Below are positions 1 through 9,841 of a stretch of 26,748 nt of DNA, piece by piece; the stretch's first letter is position 1, and each line of letters begins with the position of its first letter. The position numbers and the translations under genes were made by a program. The notes beneath the pieces are model-generated. The model saw only the letters and a program-made list of their open reading frames with translations. It had not been told where the DNA came from and ran no database searches. The stretch comes from Gracilaria vermiculophylla (Eukaryota > Rhodophyta > Florideophyceae > Gracilariales > Gracilariaceae): positions 1,145,157 through 1,171,904 of the forward strand of contig JAHNZQ020000049.1 in NCBI GenBank assembly GCA_019155205.2, given 5' to 3'.

Positions 1-127
1 GAATTCCCCCGGCTCGCGACAGCGGATACCGGAGACCACCTTTAGGAATACGCGCCTTTGGAGTCCCTAAAAACTCCTAACGGACGTTGTGCTTTACTAC
101 CTCGACAGGAGGGCTGACAGTACCACA
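1..127 (+). repeat. Family C LTR, 3'-terminal fragment
   Basis: These 127 bases match the terminal part of the family C LTR seen complete at 20195-20800, read in the same direction, and finish at the family's exact 3' terminus (...GTACCACA, 127). The 5' part lies outside the window. LTR polarity is set by the polypurine tract and possible primer-binding site found beside other copies. The piece abuts, with no spacer, an oppositely oriented LTR that begins at 128. Confidence 0.85.
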
Positions 128-177
128 TATTCCTGAAGGTGGTCTCCGGTATCCGCTGTCGCGAGCCGGGGGAATTA
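1..177. repeat. Inverted repeat made by tail-to-tail LTRs
   Basis: Positions 1-49 and 129-177 region form inverted arms of about 49 nt with one mismatch, around a loop of roughly 77 nt (51-127). The loop is the unique terminal stretch of the LTR, so the structure is one complete LTR end joined to the interior of a second LTR copy. Confidence 0.85.
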
Positions 178-604
178 TGAAAGGGATCCGCAAACACCAA
201 GCGGAGGGGGAGGTTCACTGGGCAGAAAATGCTCCTACAGGCGCTGCTACGATGCTACCTGGGGAGCGGCGGCTTAGAAACCTGCGTGAATAGACAAGAG
301 ACTCCAACCGTAAAATGTAGAAGAAGACTCGAGGGTGCTTGTCTTTACTTCCCCAGAGGTGGAGCTCAACCGGCAGCTTAAATATCAGGCCGGGAGCCCG
401 CCTCGGCAGGTCGCACTACTGTGCTTATTACCTGCATAAAATATCTAAAATAAATAATAAATTCTACCGTACCTTAAGGATACTGTAGCGCACAAGGGCA
501 AGATTATGCACCAAGTGGCCCAGCTAATAAACTACGAACCCTCCTTAGAAATATTATACCTTAAGGACAAACCACCGTATTTCCGTAGGAGCCACTGTAC
601 TACA
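128..604 (-). repeat. Family C LTR, 3'-truncated
   Basis: Read on the minus strand this starts with the family terminus TGTAGTACAGTGGCTCC (604 downward) and follows the LTR consensus to about 77 bases short of the normal 3' end, where it fuses to the piece at 1-127. It interrupts element A just downstream of the integrase C-terminus: the bases beside the LTR start (605-609, gtgag on the plus strand) belong to A. The matching duplication on the other side is not visible. There is no polypurine tract at this junction, so this is not the 3' LTR of A. Confidence 0.85.
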
Positions 605-607
605 GTG

Positions 608-1704
608 AGGTATGATCGCTTTCTTATCAAGCGAGTTGTTGTGGTAGAACTTAAGTCGTGATACATGGATGTTCTCCAGTACGCGGTTCTGAAGGTCTTC
701 AACTAGATATACATATTCTGAAAGTGGTTTGATGATCCTTCGCGGTCTCCATCAACGAAGTGCAAGCTTTTCTTCTGCGTGGAAATCTGCTCGAGCAACT
801 AGAACAAAATCCTCTCTAGAAAATTAAGGAAGCTGCCTCTTTGAAGCTCTTGCACGAGACATGGCGTGGTTGTTTTGCCACAGAGTTTTGATTTAGAGGG
901 TGTACTTCGGCAACTCTGTCTTTCAAAGCTTTGACATTCAGAGAGATTTCAAGCTGTGAGTCGCTGATACTCATTATTGCTATAGTAGTTGTCCTCGTAA
1001 GGGTGGCGACCAGTAGAGAGGGTTCCTTGCAAGTTAGTACTGTCAGGGGAGGAACGTTGCGACGATTTGGAGACAGAGAGTAACTTGAAGTGCTTTGAAT
1101 AATTGGGAGAAGATCAGGCCATTTTTTGAATTCCATTTCAAATTTAGACACAAACGCGCAGAACGTACGAAGAACTTCTTTTCCAAGACGGTCTACGGCG
1201 CCACTACTCAAAGGTGTATACGAGAGCTTTAAGTGATGGGTTACACGAAGGTCTTTGCAAACAAGACGAAGATTTTCGTTTTTGACATGAGACCTTGAGG
1301 AACTTCAATAGCGGCACACAAGTCCATAGTTGCCATTGCCGCATTATCTGCGGTTGTTCCTGTTGTTGCAGAAAACCACCCTAGTTGGAGTGATCGTCGC
1401 GTAGCATTAAGATACACTTTGAACCCGTTCGGCTCTATTCTATGTCGATGTAGTCGAATTGAAATCATTGGGTTTAGTCCCATGTAGTGCGGGTCCAAAT
1501 GGTCCGGATACGTTCCCACCTCCAAGTGTAGAGATGCAGTGGATGTACGATTTAACAAATGCCTGTACGTCATCTGAGAGCGTATTCAAAAGATAATGCT
1601 GTTTGAGAGTCCTTGTGGTGGTCTGCTTCTCTCTGTGTCCTGACGAGCCTGTATGGGCGATGATACATAATCCAAGTTGTAAATTATCAGCTGCCTTAGG
1701 TGTC
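608..1704 (-). pseudogene. pol: Element A integrase remnant
   Basis: An HHCC zinc-binding module is visible first (IIAHTGSSGH ... SYIHC, about 1655-1530), with the first Cys of C-x2-C read as Tyr. The segment around the first catalytic Asp (FDYIDIE) sits in a third frame near 1470-1445, so two small indels lie there. The core continues in frame at 1455-1260 (FSATTGTTADNAAMATMDLCAAI), shifts near an A-run at about 1279, and goes on as RVTHHLKLSYTP and GAVDRLGKEVLR (Glu helix) to WPDLLPIIQS. A third shift near 820 leads to the C-terminal domain, FVLVARADFHAEEKLALR (TGA) and VYLVEDLQNRVLENIHVSRL (to about 620). The catalytic D-D-E set is not all readable. The reading ends where a family C LTR begins. 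Confidence 0.85.
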
Positions 1705-2447
1705 TATATTGCACCTTCGGGCGTTTTCCAAAGTCCATCGGATTGAAGTGATCCCCGAGGTCGGCTGTTGATATGCTTTTTTTGAACTTCGACTATTTCT
1801 GTAGTGCATGGCCATTCGAAAGTCTCTGCGTTGGTCGTAGACAGCGCGAGAATGTTTCTCAGCCAACGAACCGTCTTTGGCGCGGACCAACGCACTAACA
1901 GATCTGCCCACACATTGTCAACTCCATGGATGTGAAAGCATGCGTACGAATAAATGCTTAGACGGACTGCCCGGCGCAAAATTTTAGGTGCACATGACTA
2001 GCTGAGATGGGGTGCAAGAGACATTGGGTCAAAGAGGAAGATGAGATTGTTGTGGTCCGTGTGAAGGTTGAAACCTGCCGCCGTTGCCGCGAGCCAATGC
2101 ATGCGTTCTACTGTAGCCATGATGGCATATCCTTCCTTCTCCAACGCTCGTCAGCCTAATTCAGTTGCATTGAATCGCCCAGAGCAGAATGCGAGGGGTC
2201 CATGGCGTTGTTCTTTTTGCGGAAGTGACAGATCTTTAAAAAGTACTTGAGTTACAATGCCTGACCAGCAAATGTCCGAGGCGTCGGTGTAGAAGGAAAG
2301 ACGTTGATATTCGTTTCGATGTGCTAGACTTACGGTATTAACCAAAGCTTTTTTGCAACGCTTAAAGGCGTCTAGTTCGTTTTGTCCCCAGCCGGTAGAA
2401 TCTAGAGATTTGATGCTCAGCCCACGTTTGGTTCGCTTTTCGGCTTT
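1705..2447 (-). pseudogene. pol: Element A RNase H domain and linker
   Basis: Same frame as the RT. The tether (GWGQNELDAFKRCKKAL) leads to the RNase H core: SFYTDASDICWSG (first Asp), PLAFCSGRFNATELG then a TGA (2151-2153), EKEGYAIMATVERMHWL (Glu) and NLHTDHNNLIF (Asp of T-D-H). A TAG (1998-2000) is followed by the characteristic linker HIHGVDNVWADLLVRW (about 1945-1890), and another stop at 1704-1706. Three stops in an otherwise open frame of about 250 codons point to a fairly recent loss. Role by family: removes the RNA strand from the RNA-DNA hybrid. Confidence 0.88.
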
Positions 2448-3686
2448 TTAATATACAAGTTCCATGAATTCATGCAGCGGCGAGATGAAGTGTGCAAAGT
2501 CTGGCATCCCCGTTTTCACCCATTGCATGGCACAGACAAATTGTTGGAGGTGGGCTCCCGTGCTGGATGGTTCCATGGACACCAGTCCGTCACGTTGTTT
2601 GGGATCGTATCTAAAACTTTCTGCCGACACTATCCTGCCGCACCAGCAAATGGATTTCGCGAAAAGCACAAACCTTCCAGGATGCAATCGAATTGAGAAT
2701 TTTGAGCAGGTATGAAAGAGTTTCTGAATGTTTCCAATTAAACCGTCGACGGCGCAGTTGTGAAGCAGAATACCATCCAGCCAGTACAGCATATGTTTGA
2801 GCAATTCATTTGGAAACGTTTCCACGAGGACTGACTGCAAGTGCGTTGTTGCGTTCGTTGTGCCGTGTAATACTCTTGTCGGTGAAAACATGCCATTGGG
2901 CGTGATGAAGGATTGGAGCTCTTGCGAGACTTTCTCCAGCGAAAAATGCCAGTAACCATGTGAGAGATGGAATGTTGCGAAGCATTGTGACCAGTCCAGT
3001 TTGAGTAGTTCTTGCTTAACTTTCGGCATGAGGTATGGATGTCTTACGGTATATTTATTAATCGGTCGTAGGTCCACCGTGATACCAAACTTCGCTTGCC
3101 CTGGTTTCAGCACAATAAGTGGTGCTGAGTCCCATGCAGATGTTGGGTTTGTGTAAACCATTCCTGGGCGAATCAAGTCAGAGACAAAGGCATTCAAAAA
3201 TGCGCTATGGTCTTGAGAGTACCTGCGTAGGCGGACACTTCTTGGTATAGCGTCTTTTGTGAGGACGACCTGAAGAGGATTGACCTTCGCTGGAGGCCCA
3301 GATGATAGAGAGGTGCGGAAGATGTTGACGTGCTCATGTACAACGTTCTTCAGGCGAGACACATCCTAGTTTCCCATGCCGTTGGATTTTGCTGTTTGGA
3401 TCATTTCGTCCACTGCATGAAATATGTCTACGTGTTGCGTGCTATCGATTGGGTCCAAGAGCAAGTGGTAAAGAAAGAGGTCTTTTGCCTTTCGAAAACT
3501 GTAGTAGTTAACACGTTGTCTGCCTTCGTTGTTCAGTGTTTTCACAGACGAGTCAATGTGCCCGTTCGTTCAGGTAAACATGATACGACTGACCTAGCCT
3601 AAGGTCTTTGAATTCCCGATTCCGGAACAATCTGCGCCGTTTAAAGCAAAACGATTATTGTCGAGCAGTGTAGGCATATCGACGCG
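2448..3686 (-). pseudogene. pol: Element A reverse transcriptase remnant
   Basis: The region starts with the post-protease linker (RVDMPTLLDNN, 3686 downward), passes a degraded connector with stops (3593-3363), and then runs open for 304 codons (3362-2448). Visible RT blocks in order: VSDLIRPGMVYTNPTSAWDSAPLIV, FGITVDLRPINKYT (first catalytic Asp region), SHGYWHF, LHGTTNATTHLQS, and WLDGILLH at about 2786-2763, where the family has W-L-D-D: the second catalytic Asp is Gly, so this copy cannot be active. After it come KFSIRLHPGRFVLFAKS and CWCGRIVSAE, then the ATNWM-like AMQWVKTGMPDFAH. The frame ends at a single TAA (2448-2450) and continues directly into the RNase H tether. Role by family: RNA-templated DNA synthesis. 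Confidence 0.92.
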
Positions 3687-3691
3687 GAGAT
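3687..3691. repeat. Target-site duplication, left copy (gagat)
   Basis: Five bases identical to 4565-4569, directly outside the terminal TG of the solo LTR. Five base pairs is the usual Ty3/gypsy and Ty1/copia target duplication length. Confidence 0.88.
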
Positions 3692-4564
3692 TGTAGTGCA
3701 AACTGCGAACGTGGCACAGACACGAGCCGCGTCGCGGAAGCACCACCAAGGTGTTCAAGCTTGCTCTCAATGAGAGGTGGCACAGCGAGAGAGCCCTCTG
3801 ATAGGGTCGACACGAGCCGGGTGTAAATCCGGGCGACCCCGTACTGGGCGTGCAGTCAGAGGATAAGAACCGGCCAAGCAAGCCGACTCCGTCGGAGAAT
3901 CCACGAGAGGTGGTAGCACCGTACCCAGCCCAACGGTTGTGGGACAAATGATCAACAAACAAGCCGCACTTGCAGAGCGCGGGCTCGCGAGAGTGGGAAA
4001 TCAGATCCCTATATGATGGGGGCCAACCTGTATTACAGGGCAGAGAAACAGAATCCGTATGACGGAAGAAACCTATAATAGGCAAAAGAAAAAGTAAAGA
4101 AATAGCCGTGACGACGGTTCAGGACTCCTCAAAGACGGAGGCAGGTTGCTCAACCCGGTGTTGCGGCGGTATTCCCCGGGAGGGGTTAGTGACCGTGCGC
4201 AAGCGGCTAGATGAACAGAGCCAAGTTCCTCCTTGAGGTTTACTTCTCCGTACAGTGGCGGCAGTGCCGCCACTTATATACGGCACTTCAACATATTAAA
4301 ATAAATATCGAGAAATATCTAGCCACCCGGCAAGGCCGGCTACTGTAGTACAGATGTGCAACCGTGGCAGGCTTGTCACGGCGCACCCGTCATCGGGCCA
4401 ATATCGGCACACGAGGCCACAATTACTACCCTTCCTAGGGACACCCCCAAATGGGGCTAGTGAAGCTAATACTATTCATAACCACGGTTGTGGCAGCCGG
4501 GAGCGGATCAAATCCTTATGAAGACTGCTGTTGCGGCATACCCTCGACGGGTTGTTGCACTACA
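3692..4564 (-). mobile_element. Solo LTR nested in element A (873 bp)
   Basis: The insert begins tgtagtgcaa (3692-3701) and ends ttgcactaca (4555-4564), a perfect 10-bp terminal inverted repeat of the TG...CA kind. Direct copies of gagat flank it (3687-3691 and 4565-4569). It has no RT, integrase or long credible ORF, so it fits a solo LTR left by LTR-LTR recombination; a short non-autonomous element is the alternative. Insert plus one duplication is 878 bp, and deleting that brings the protease end and RT start into one frame. I placed it on the minus strand because of a TATA-like box at 4280-4273, but an AATAAA-like string on the plus strand leaves orientation open. Confidence 0.9.
4255..4280 (-). 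promoter_or_regulatory. TATA-like box beside a perfect hairpin in the solo LTR
   Basis: On the minus strand TATATAAG (4280-4273) is followed at once by a palindrome with 9-bp perfect arms and a 1-nt centre (4273-4255, GTGGCGGCA / TGCCGCCAC). In an LTR this is the expected place of the core promoter and RNA start, so the hairpin would be at or near the 5' end of the transcript. Inferred from sequence only. A similar GC-rich near-palindrome occurs in a related segment at 9128-9152. Confidence 0.5.
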
Positions 4565-4569
4565 GAGAT
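4565..4569. repeat. Target-site duplication, right copy (gagat)
   Basis: Five bases identical to 3687-3691, directly outside the terminal CA of the solo LTR; they lie within the protease coding sequence of element A (the HL codons). Confidence 0.88.
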
Positions 4570-4888
4570 GATAGAAAACAGGGCGACCTGTTAAAAGGTC
4601 TTCGCAGTCTATGTCGTCATCGACGACGAGGAAGGTTATGTTCATGAGCGTTAAGCCTCCTGCTGCCAGGTGTAGAATTGTTAGGGGTACCGTCCAGGTA
4701 CGGGAAAATGTAAACTGTTCGGCGTTGTCATTTTTGTCTTTCTTAAGTGCGACTGCCAATGTTACAGTTTTGATGGCTGCTATTTTCCCTATGCCCCGTA
4801 TTGCAGCCTTTGTGGCCAGATGTGGCGACACCAGACTGTCATCGCTTCCATCATCGCATCAGCCGGTTGAATCAATCGAGTTTTGTTG
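4565..4888 (-). pseudogene. Element A retropepsin-like aspartyl protease
   Basis: The segment CDDGSDDSLVSPHLATKA (about 4858-4805) aligns with the retropepsin active-site loop, with D-D-G-S where D-[ST]-G is usual. It is followed by the expected strand-rich body, a second hydrophobic motif (TFLVVDDDIDCEDLLTGRPV) and the conserved GRPV-x-x-HL end. Only one stop precedes the active site (about 4865). The frame breaks at 4564 because a solo LTR is inserted right after the HL pair; the downstream continuation (RVDMPTLLDNN...) reappears at 3686 in the frame expected once the insert and one target duplication are removed. Role by family: cleaves the Gag-Pol polyprotein inside the virus-like particle. 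Confidence 0.85.
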
Positions 4889-6139
4889 TCAATCAGAAAC
4901 TATGACAGAGCAGAGAGGCGAGCTCTTTGTAGCTATGGGACGTAATCTACACACAGTGCCATAGCGTTCTTGAGCTGTCTTTTTCTGTAATCTAGTTGAA
5001 TATACAGGACCGTCAGCGGCTTTTTTGGCATCAAATTCTGCTTTTAGCTGATCTTTCTTCTCTTCAGTAGAGCTAACTCGCAGTCGTGTATCCAGTGTCG
5101 GGCTTATTTTTCTATGCAAGGCGGGTATCGGCAAGGGGGAGGTATACGACACCACCCTTTCTGAAATGGTCTAGATGCTGTAGAGGAGTCTGACTCTTTC
5201 TTGCCGTCTCGTCTCCTTTTGGAACACTTGATGTTGTATGGCTTGAGGGCTTGAGAGGTTTCCTCTGCTTAAATGTCGTAAGCGGGCCGTTGCCTATATT
5301 TTGAAATGCGTCTGCTACTGCTAGTGCGTGCTTCATAAATCCCTTTAAGTCTTTCCTAAGCTTATCGTGAACCAGTTCGAGATCGTTCTGAAGCCGTTGC
5401 TGAAGTGTTTTTGGCCTGTTGGCCTCAAGAAGGTGTTTGACTACAAGTTTCTGCTGTTCCTCCATTATCCAACTCAGTTCATTGGCGCGGAAGAAAGACA
5501 CGTAAGAAGTGAATAAACGTTTCATTCTCGAGCACAGAGAGGGATCATTCATGTCCACGTATAAGTTCTTTCTTGATGGTTTCAGTCTATTGAGACAATG
5601 GACGCAGATGACTTTTCTTCTTTGGCTTCTGATTCCAGATACCTACGTGGCAGCTCGTCTGTAAATTAAAAAAATGACGTTAGTCCAGATGAATAATACA
5701 ACGCAAGTATGGACTCCGCCAATTCAGGGTCTACGCAGTATGTTAAGTTAACCGAGCGCACTGGTTCCGTGGTCGTTGAATTTACCATGGCTTTTTGAAG
5801 AGCTTGAGAGGCTACTTCTTTGACATACTGGTCGTATTTGCGAAGAAAGACTCGAATATATCGGAGGTCGGTCAGCAAATGCCTCGGGTGGCATATTTAA
5901 AATGAGATGGAAGAAGCCTACTTCAGGGCGAGCTCGCTCTCGACTTCATTATACTCTGATTGCGGCGACGATGCGCACGCTATTGTGGATCGAATGAATG
6001 CGACACCGTGTACCGGAAGTGATCACTGTGCGTTTTGCGATGGGAAGGCACAAGATTGCTGGAGAAATGGAGGCTTCTCTGTTCGATGCCCTCCTTTTTT
6101 ACTTGGTCGGGTTGTATCAGTATCGTTAGGACTGTCCAT
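4889..6139 (-). pseudogene. gag: Element A gag (capsid/nucleocapsid) remnant
   Basis: A plausible ATG lies at 6139 (MDSPNDTD...). The frame continues, with stops, into a recognisable gag segment (5890-5666, containing VFLRKYDQYVKEV and LAESILALYY), shifts frame, and goes on at 5558-5112 with a helical capsid-like segment (VVKHLLEANRPKTLQQRL) and a basic linker. A nucleocapsid-type knuckle is only partly preserved: near 5073-5110 the pattern H-x4-C is visible but interrupted by a stop. The tail (5080-4960) reads KAEFDAKKAADGPVYSTRLQ. At least three stops and two frame changes make it non-functional. The assignment rests on position upstream of the protease and on family resemblance; gag itself is poorly conserved, so the exact start is uncertain. 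Confidence 0.75.
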
Positions 6140-6230
6140 GTGTTTTCCTATCCGCAAACACTGCCAAAGCGCATGCCAATCTTGGCCTTCATGGCCGACG
6201 ATGAATGATATTGCGTATTCGAAATAAACC

Positions 6231-6236
6231 TATATA
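6231..6236 (-). promoter_or_regulatory. Possible TATA box upstream of element A gag
   Basis: On the minus strand CCGGTATATAGG lies about 95 bp upstream of the putative gag ATG at 6139. That is closer than expected for an LTR promoter plus leader, and no second LTR copy was found to define the LTR, so this is weak. Confidence 0.2.
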
Positions 6237-6239
6237 CCG

Positions 6240-8555
6240 GAGTTGCGTGGCTGCATTGCGTGGTTGCTTGCTGAGCATCCACTACAAAATGGCAGTGAAT
6301 TTTGTTCCAGCAATTTCCCATAACGAATTGATTAGAATTTCGCTTGCCTCTACACTAGACTACATACTTTACAGTACGGTATGGTAGGTAAGAAATAAAT
6401 TTCAAAACCATGAACGAGATTCCACCTATATATATCTTTAAGAAAATCAACACGGTTCTATACCCCAGTTGTGCTAATGTTTGCAATTTATATCTGGCCC
6501 GTTAGTGTTAATCATTTTCTTATGAATATAATCCATTTTCTTCGATCAATTATACTGGTATGTGAACGTTTTTTAGCAAACAATGACACATATTATTCTT
6601 ACGCTTTTTGTTCATGGATCGACTTATTATCATTTTCTATTATTTTACACGAGGTACATTTCGAAGAACTTTTTATATTCTGATCGTCATTATCTGCGGT
6701 TTTTCTATCCTTTTGATGTCATTTGCGCTCAAATATTGTAATAGATCTTTTCATATGATCAGACTAATCAGTTTGTTTGTGAGCTTTCCATTGTTTGCTC
6801 TTGATCTATATGTTTTTCATTTGCTTTGGTTCTGTAAAAGGTTTCTTACAGCTTCCCGTCAATGCTGTGTATGTTTGGCGACTTCACGTCTGCTAAGACT
6901 TACAAAATGCCAATTCAAAATAATACTTTTTTTCATTTTAAATACGAAGAACATATCCTTGCAGCACACGTGACATCAAATGTTAACCTTTTATAATACA
7001 AATATATTTAAGGGCGTATAAAGAAGATATTGGACGGCTATCCTGCACTATGGTCCATGAAATGGCACCAATACGTTGAAAACACACTTCTAAATTTAAA
7101 AAGCTTCATAGATCTGTTTTAAGTTTTTTCTTGAAAAGCTCTTTGGCTCGAAAAGCTTTAGCTTAAAATATATTCTTTTGTACGACACGAAAAAGAAAGT
7201 AATTATTAATAGTAAAAAAGTAGAGTTTTGGCAAACAGCGCTGAAAAAGTCAGTTTTCAGAAAACAAACGATGAGGACTTATTTGAAATTTGGAGGCTGT
7301 AATTCTTTTTCGCTCTTCTAAATAGTCCATTTCGCATATCATACACCCAATTCTCTTCAAGAATCCCGGGAATGATTATGGTACCTGTGGAGTCCGAGAA
7401 CGACATCGTATTGCACGTCGCAGTGCTGAAGTAATACAGGCAAAGTTTTATATTTTTCCTGCAAACTAGAACGTTCGAAACTAAAGGTTAACAAGTCACT
7501 TTATCTGGAAAGATATAATTGGAGTAATCAAATCCTTGCACTTTATTGTCTTAACATTAAGAGTTTGCTTGCAGCCTGGGATGAAAACCAAAATTGCCTG
7601 TTAATGACTGGGGCCGGTTTGTTTAGACCCGTGTCTGCTTTTAATTCTTTCGATGAATAAGTTATTTATTTAAGAGCACCAACCCTTTTATGTTTATTCA
7701 ATTATACTCTGTGGGCGGCTCGAGCTACCGCCCAGAACGTTGTCGCCATCTGTCTACTAGAATCCGCGATGATTCTTGAGTTTTCAAAAGTTGCCCGTCA
7801 AGGCTTTCATAAGCTTGGTAGATAAGGTCGTCGTCCTTCGTGAACTACAAATCAAAATTCTTCCACCATTCTGATTGTCGCATAAAATTGTGTTACACCT
7901 GTGATTCCTGACAGCTTCTAATGATAGCATGAGTGTCTCTAGACCTTCAGCCGTTAGGTATTAGTTCAAAAGGTATTGTAGTTTCTCAACTTTTCTACGA
8001 TATTATGTGCAAGTACTGAGTACTGGCGATCTTCGTGGTGCTGCGAGCAATGCTCGCGAAACTGATTGGTAGGTACAAGGGGGCGACGGGTCTTGGGAGC
8101 ACAGAGTAGCGTATCTTAGAAGATGAGACCAAATGGTAAGTAGAATTATAGCGACAGCACCAGAACGGCAGTAGAGACAGGACTGCTTGTAGACTAACGG
8201 CGATCTAGTGATTGAGGCAGATGCAAAGGTTGCTGGTTAGAATTCATGTAGCTTGCTGACGTGCTGGTTGAGTGTGAAAACCACAGGAGTCGAGAGAGAG
8301 ACAGAAAGTGCTGAGCTTTACTGATTGATGATAGAGGAGCTCACATAACTCTTTAAGTATGGTACGGAGCTCTGAATCCCTGCTGACAATTCACGTGGCA
8401 ATAGTACCGGCAACGGTGGCTCCCGGTAGGCCGGTTTCTGATGCGTGTCGGTATTAATTAAAATCTACCATTTCTTCTCAGTCGCCTCTAGTTCGTTCGA
8501 GATTCATATCACTTTGGCCACAGCGCATGCCAAACCATGGAAAAGCTCGTTCACT
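6240..8555. other. AT-rich region without supported genes
   Basis: Short open frames occur (for example a 121-codon plus-strand frame at 6608-6973), but they are T-rich and give low-complexity hydrophobic translations with no recognisable motif, as expected by chance. No retroelement domain could be read in any frame. At 8040-8560 base composition becomes more balanced, with an AGAGAGAGACAG stretch (about 8291-8302); I could not assign it. Confidence 0.5.
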
Positions 8556-9235
8556 GTACTACAGTATTCTACAAAATGCTGACATATATGACATCATTGA
8601 GCTCATACACGACTGTGCGGGATCCCAACCCGGCTCTAGTGCAGAAGCCCGAAAGCGGAGAAAGCACAGAAAGACGTCCGAATCTTTCTCTGTATAGATA
8701 GGTCGGCGGTAGAGCCCTCTCGATGGAACAAACAGACAATGTCAGGTGTAACATTTAGGTTCTCTGGGTAGCACTTGGCGGGGGAGGTAGAAGAAGGATC
8801 CCCACTGGGTGTGTGTATGCGTGTGCGATGCCTTCATGGAGGTAAGAGACGCGGAAGCGAAGGAAAGCGGGGGTTGCGCGATCTACAATGTGCAGCATGT
8901 ACCACTAAAGTGTAAATAATGAGAGCTACCCGTGAGGCAAAGAACGTCGAGCCGTAAACATCCTTGTACAAGGGCGAGCTCAGTGGAACTGGTAATATAC
9001 CAAGGTATGGGCGCGCTCAGCGAACAAGGCGGATGAGCAACAGTACGCTACGGTATACCCCTCGAGAGAGGCAAATATCGACGTAAGCGGGGGGTTTAGA
9101 GCCGAAACCTTTATTACCGTTTACTGAGGTCGGCGGCAGGGATGCCGGCGCCCTTAATTACTGTAAAGCTAATTAAATCAATAGGTTATTTCTAGGTAAG
9201 CCTATAAATGAAAACCCGGCGGGTCTTAGTCATAA
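8556..9235 (-). repeat. Diverged LTR-like segment related to the solo LTR
   Basis: Three landmarks of the 3692-4564 LTR recur here in the same order and strand with similar spacing: agagccctct (8709 region; 3791 region in the solo LTR), ggtatncccc (9052-9061; about 4169-4177) and a GC-rich near-palindrome followed by a TTAATTA/TATATA-like box (9128-9160; 4255-4280). Distances are about 342 versus 377 and 416 versus 464 bp. It is GC-richer than its surroundings and has no credible ORF. Precise ends and target duplications were not found, so the boundaries are approximate. Confidence 0.4.
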
Positions 9236-9841
9236 TAATCTTCTCTTGCAAGTCCACAGTGCAAGCCCATAATTGGGAATACTCACAAAAACGGGCGTGC
9301 TTTTCACCAGCGTGCGAGTGAAGTAGGCCCAAGAAATGAAAGAAACCCTATAACATTTCCAGATATCGATACAATGACCGTGCTGCAAATGCGTCACATG
9401 TTCTGCATTGAAATCTAGCTCGAGAAGAGACGAAAGCATTGAATACCCGAAAGCGTGATCCGTGAGTATCCTTGCCCATCCTATATTTAAATTTTCAGTA
9501 ATCGAAAGTGCAGTAGTATTACTTATTGTCCCACAAACGCTCTAATAACCTTAATTATATTGCCCCTTATTAAACAATTACACCACTGCAATATATATGG
9601 CGTCCCCAGTGTGATGTACTACTACCCTTGAATATTTTGGATTTAGAAGTTTAAAAATGCCAACCTCTGATGCTGTGTTTTCCGTTTTCTGTTGGAACGA
9701 CACTGTCAAACGATAAAAAGAAAAAAAGTAAGCGACGCCGAGCAGTAATAGCGTTTTTTTCAACATCTCAGAATACATTTGAAGTATGAAACAGTGACGC
9801 AGCAGGAAAAGTTGCGTAAAGTGTAATGCTGCAATTAAAGC
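9236..9841. other. AT-rich region without supported genes
   Basis: Nothing recognisable. Minus-strand frames of 69 and 120 codons have no known motif; the longer one (9578-9940) runs into the family C LTR, so it cannot be a single old gene. Confidence 0.5.

Larger units (their letters stand above)
608..6139 (-). mobile_element. Element A: degenerate Ty3/gypsy retrotransposon
   Basis: Minus-strand order is gag (6139-4889), aspartyl protease (4888-4565), RT (3686-2448), RNase H and tether (2447-1705), integrase (1704-608), which is the Ty3/gypsy order. The copy carries single stops and small frameshifts but long stretches stay readable; most of RT, RNase H and linker share one frame. An 873-bp solo LTR is inserted between protease and RT. 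No LTR pair of its own was identified: the 3' side is cut off by a family C LTR at 604, and the 5' side fades into AT-rich DNA above 6139. Sequence style resembles oomycete gypsy families; this is recognition by eye. Confidence 0.9.

Noticed and set aside
3594..4085. A 163-codon minus-strand frame that first looked like the start of a copia-type gag (LLDNNRFALNGADCSG) after an LTR.
   Set aside because: The C-terminal part is the post-protease linker of element A and the rest is the solo LTR; the terminal repeats, gagat duplications and frame restoration explain it fully.
6471..6973. Plus-strand frames encoding hydrophobic, possibly membrane-spanning peptides.
   Set aside because: T-rich DNA yields Phe/Leu/Ile-rich translations by chance; no conserved motif or credible context.
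8100..8380. A copia-type LTR with a TTGGTCTCATC primer-binding site on the minus strand.
   Set aside because: No TG...CA ends, partner LTR or coding remnant could be found; the match to a tRNA-Met site is too weak.
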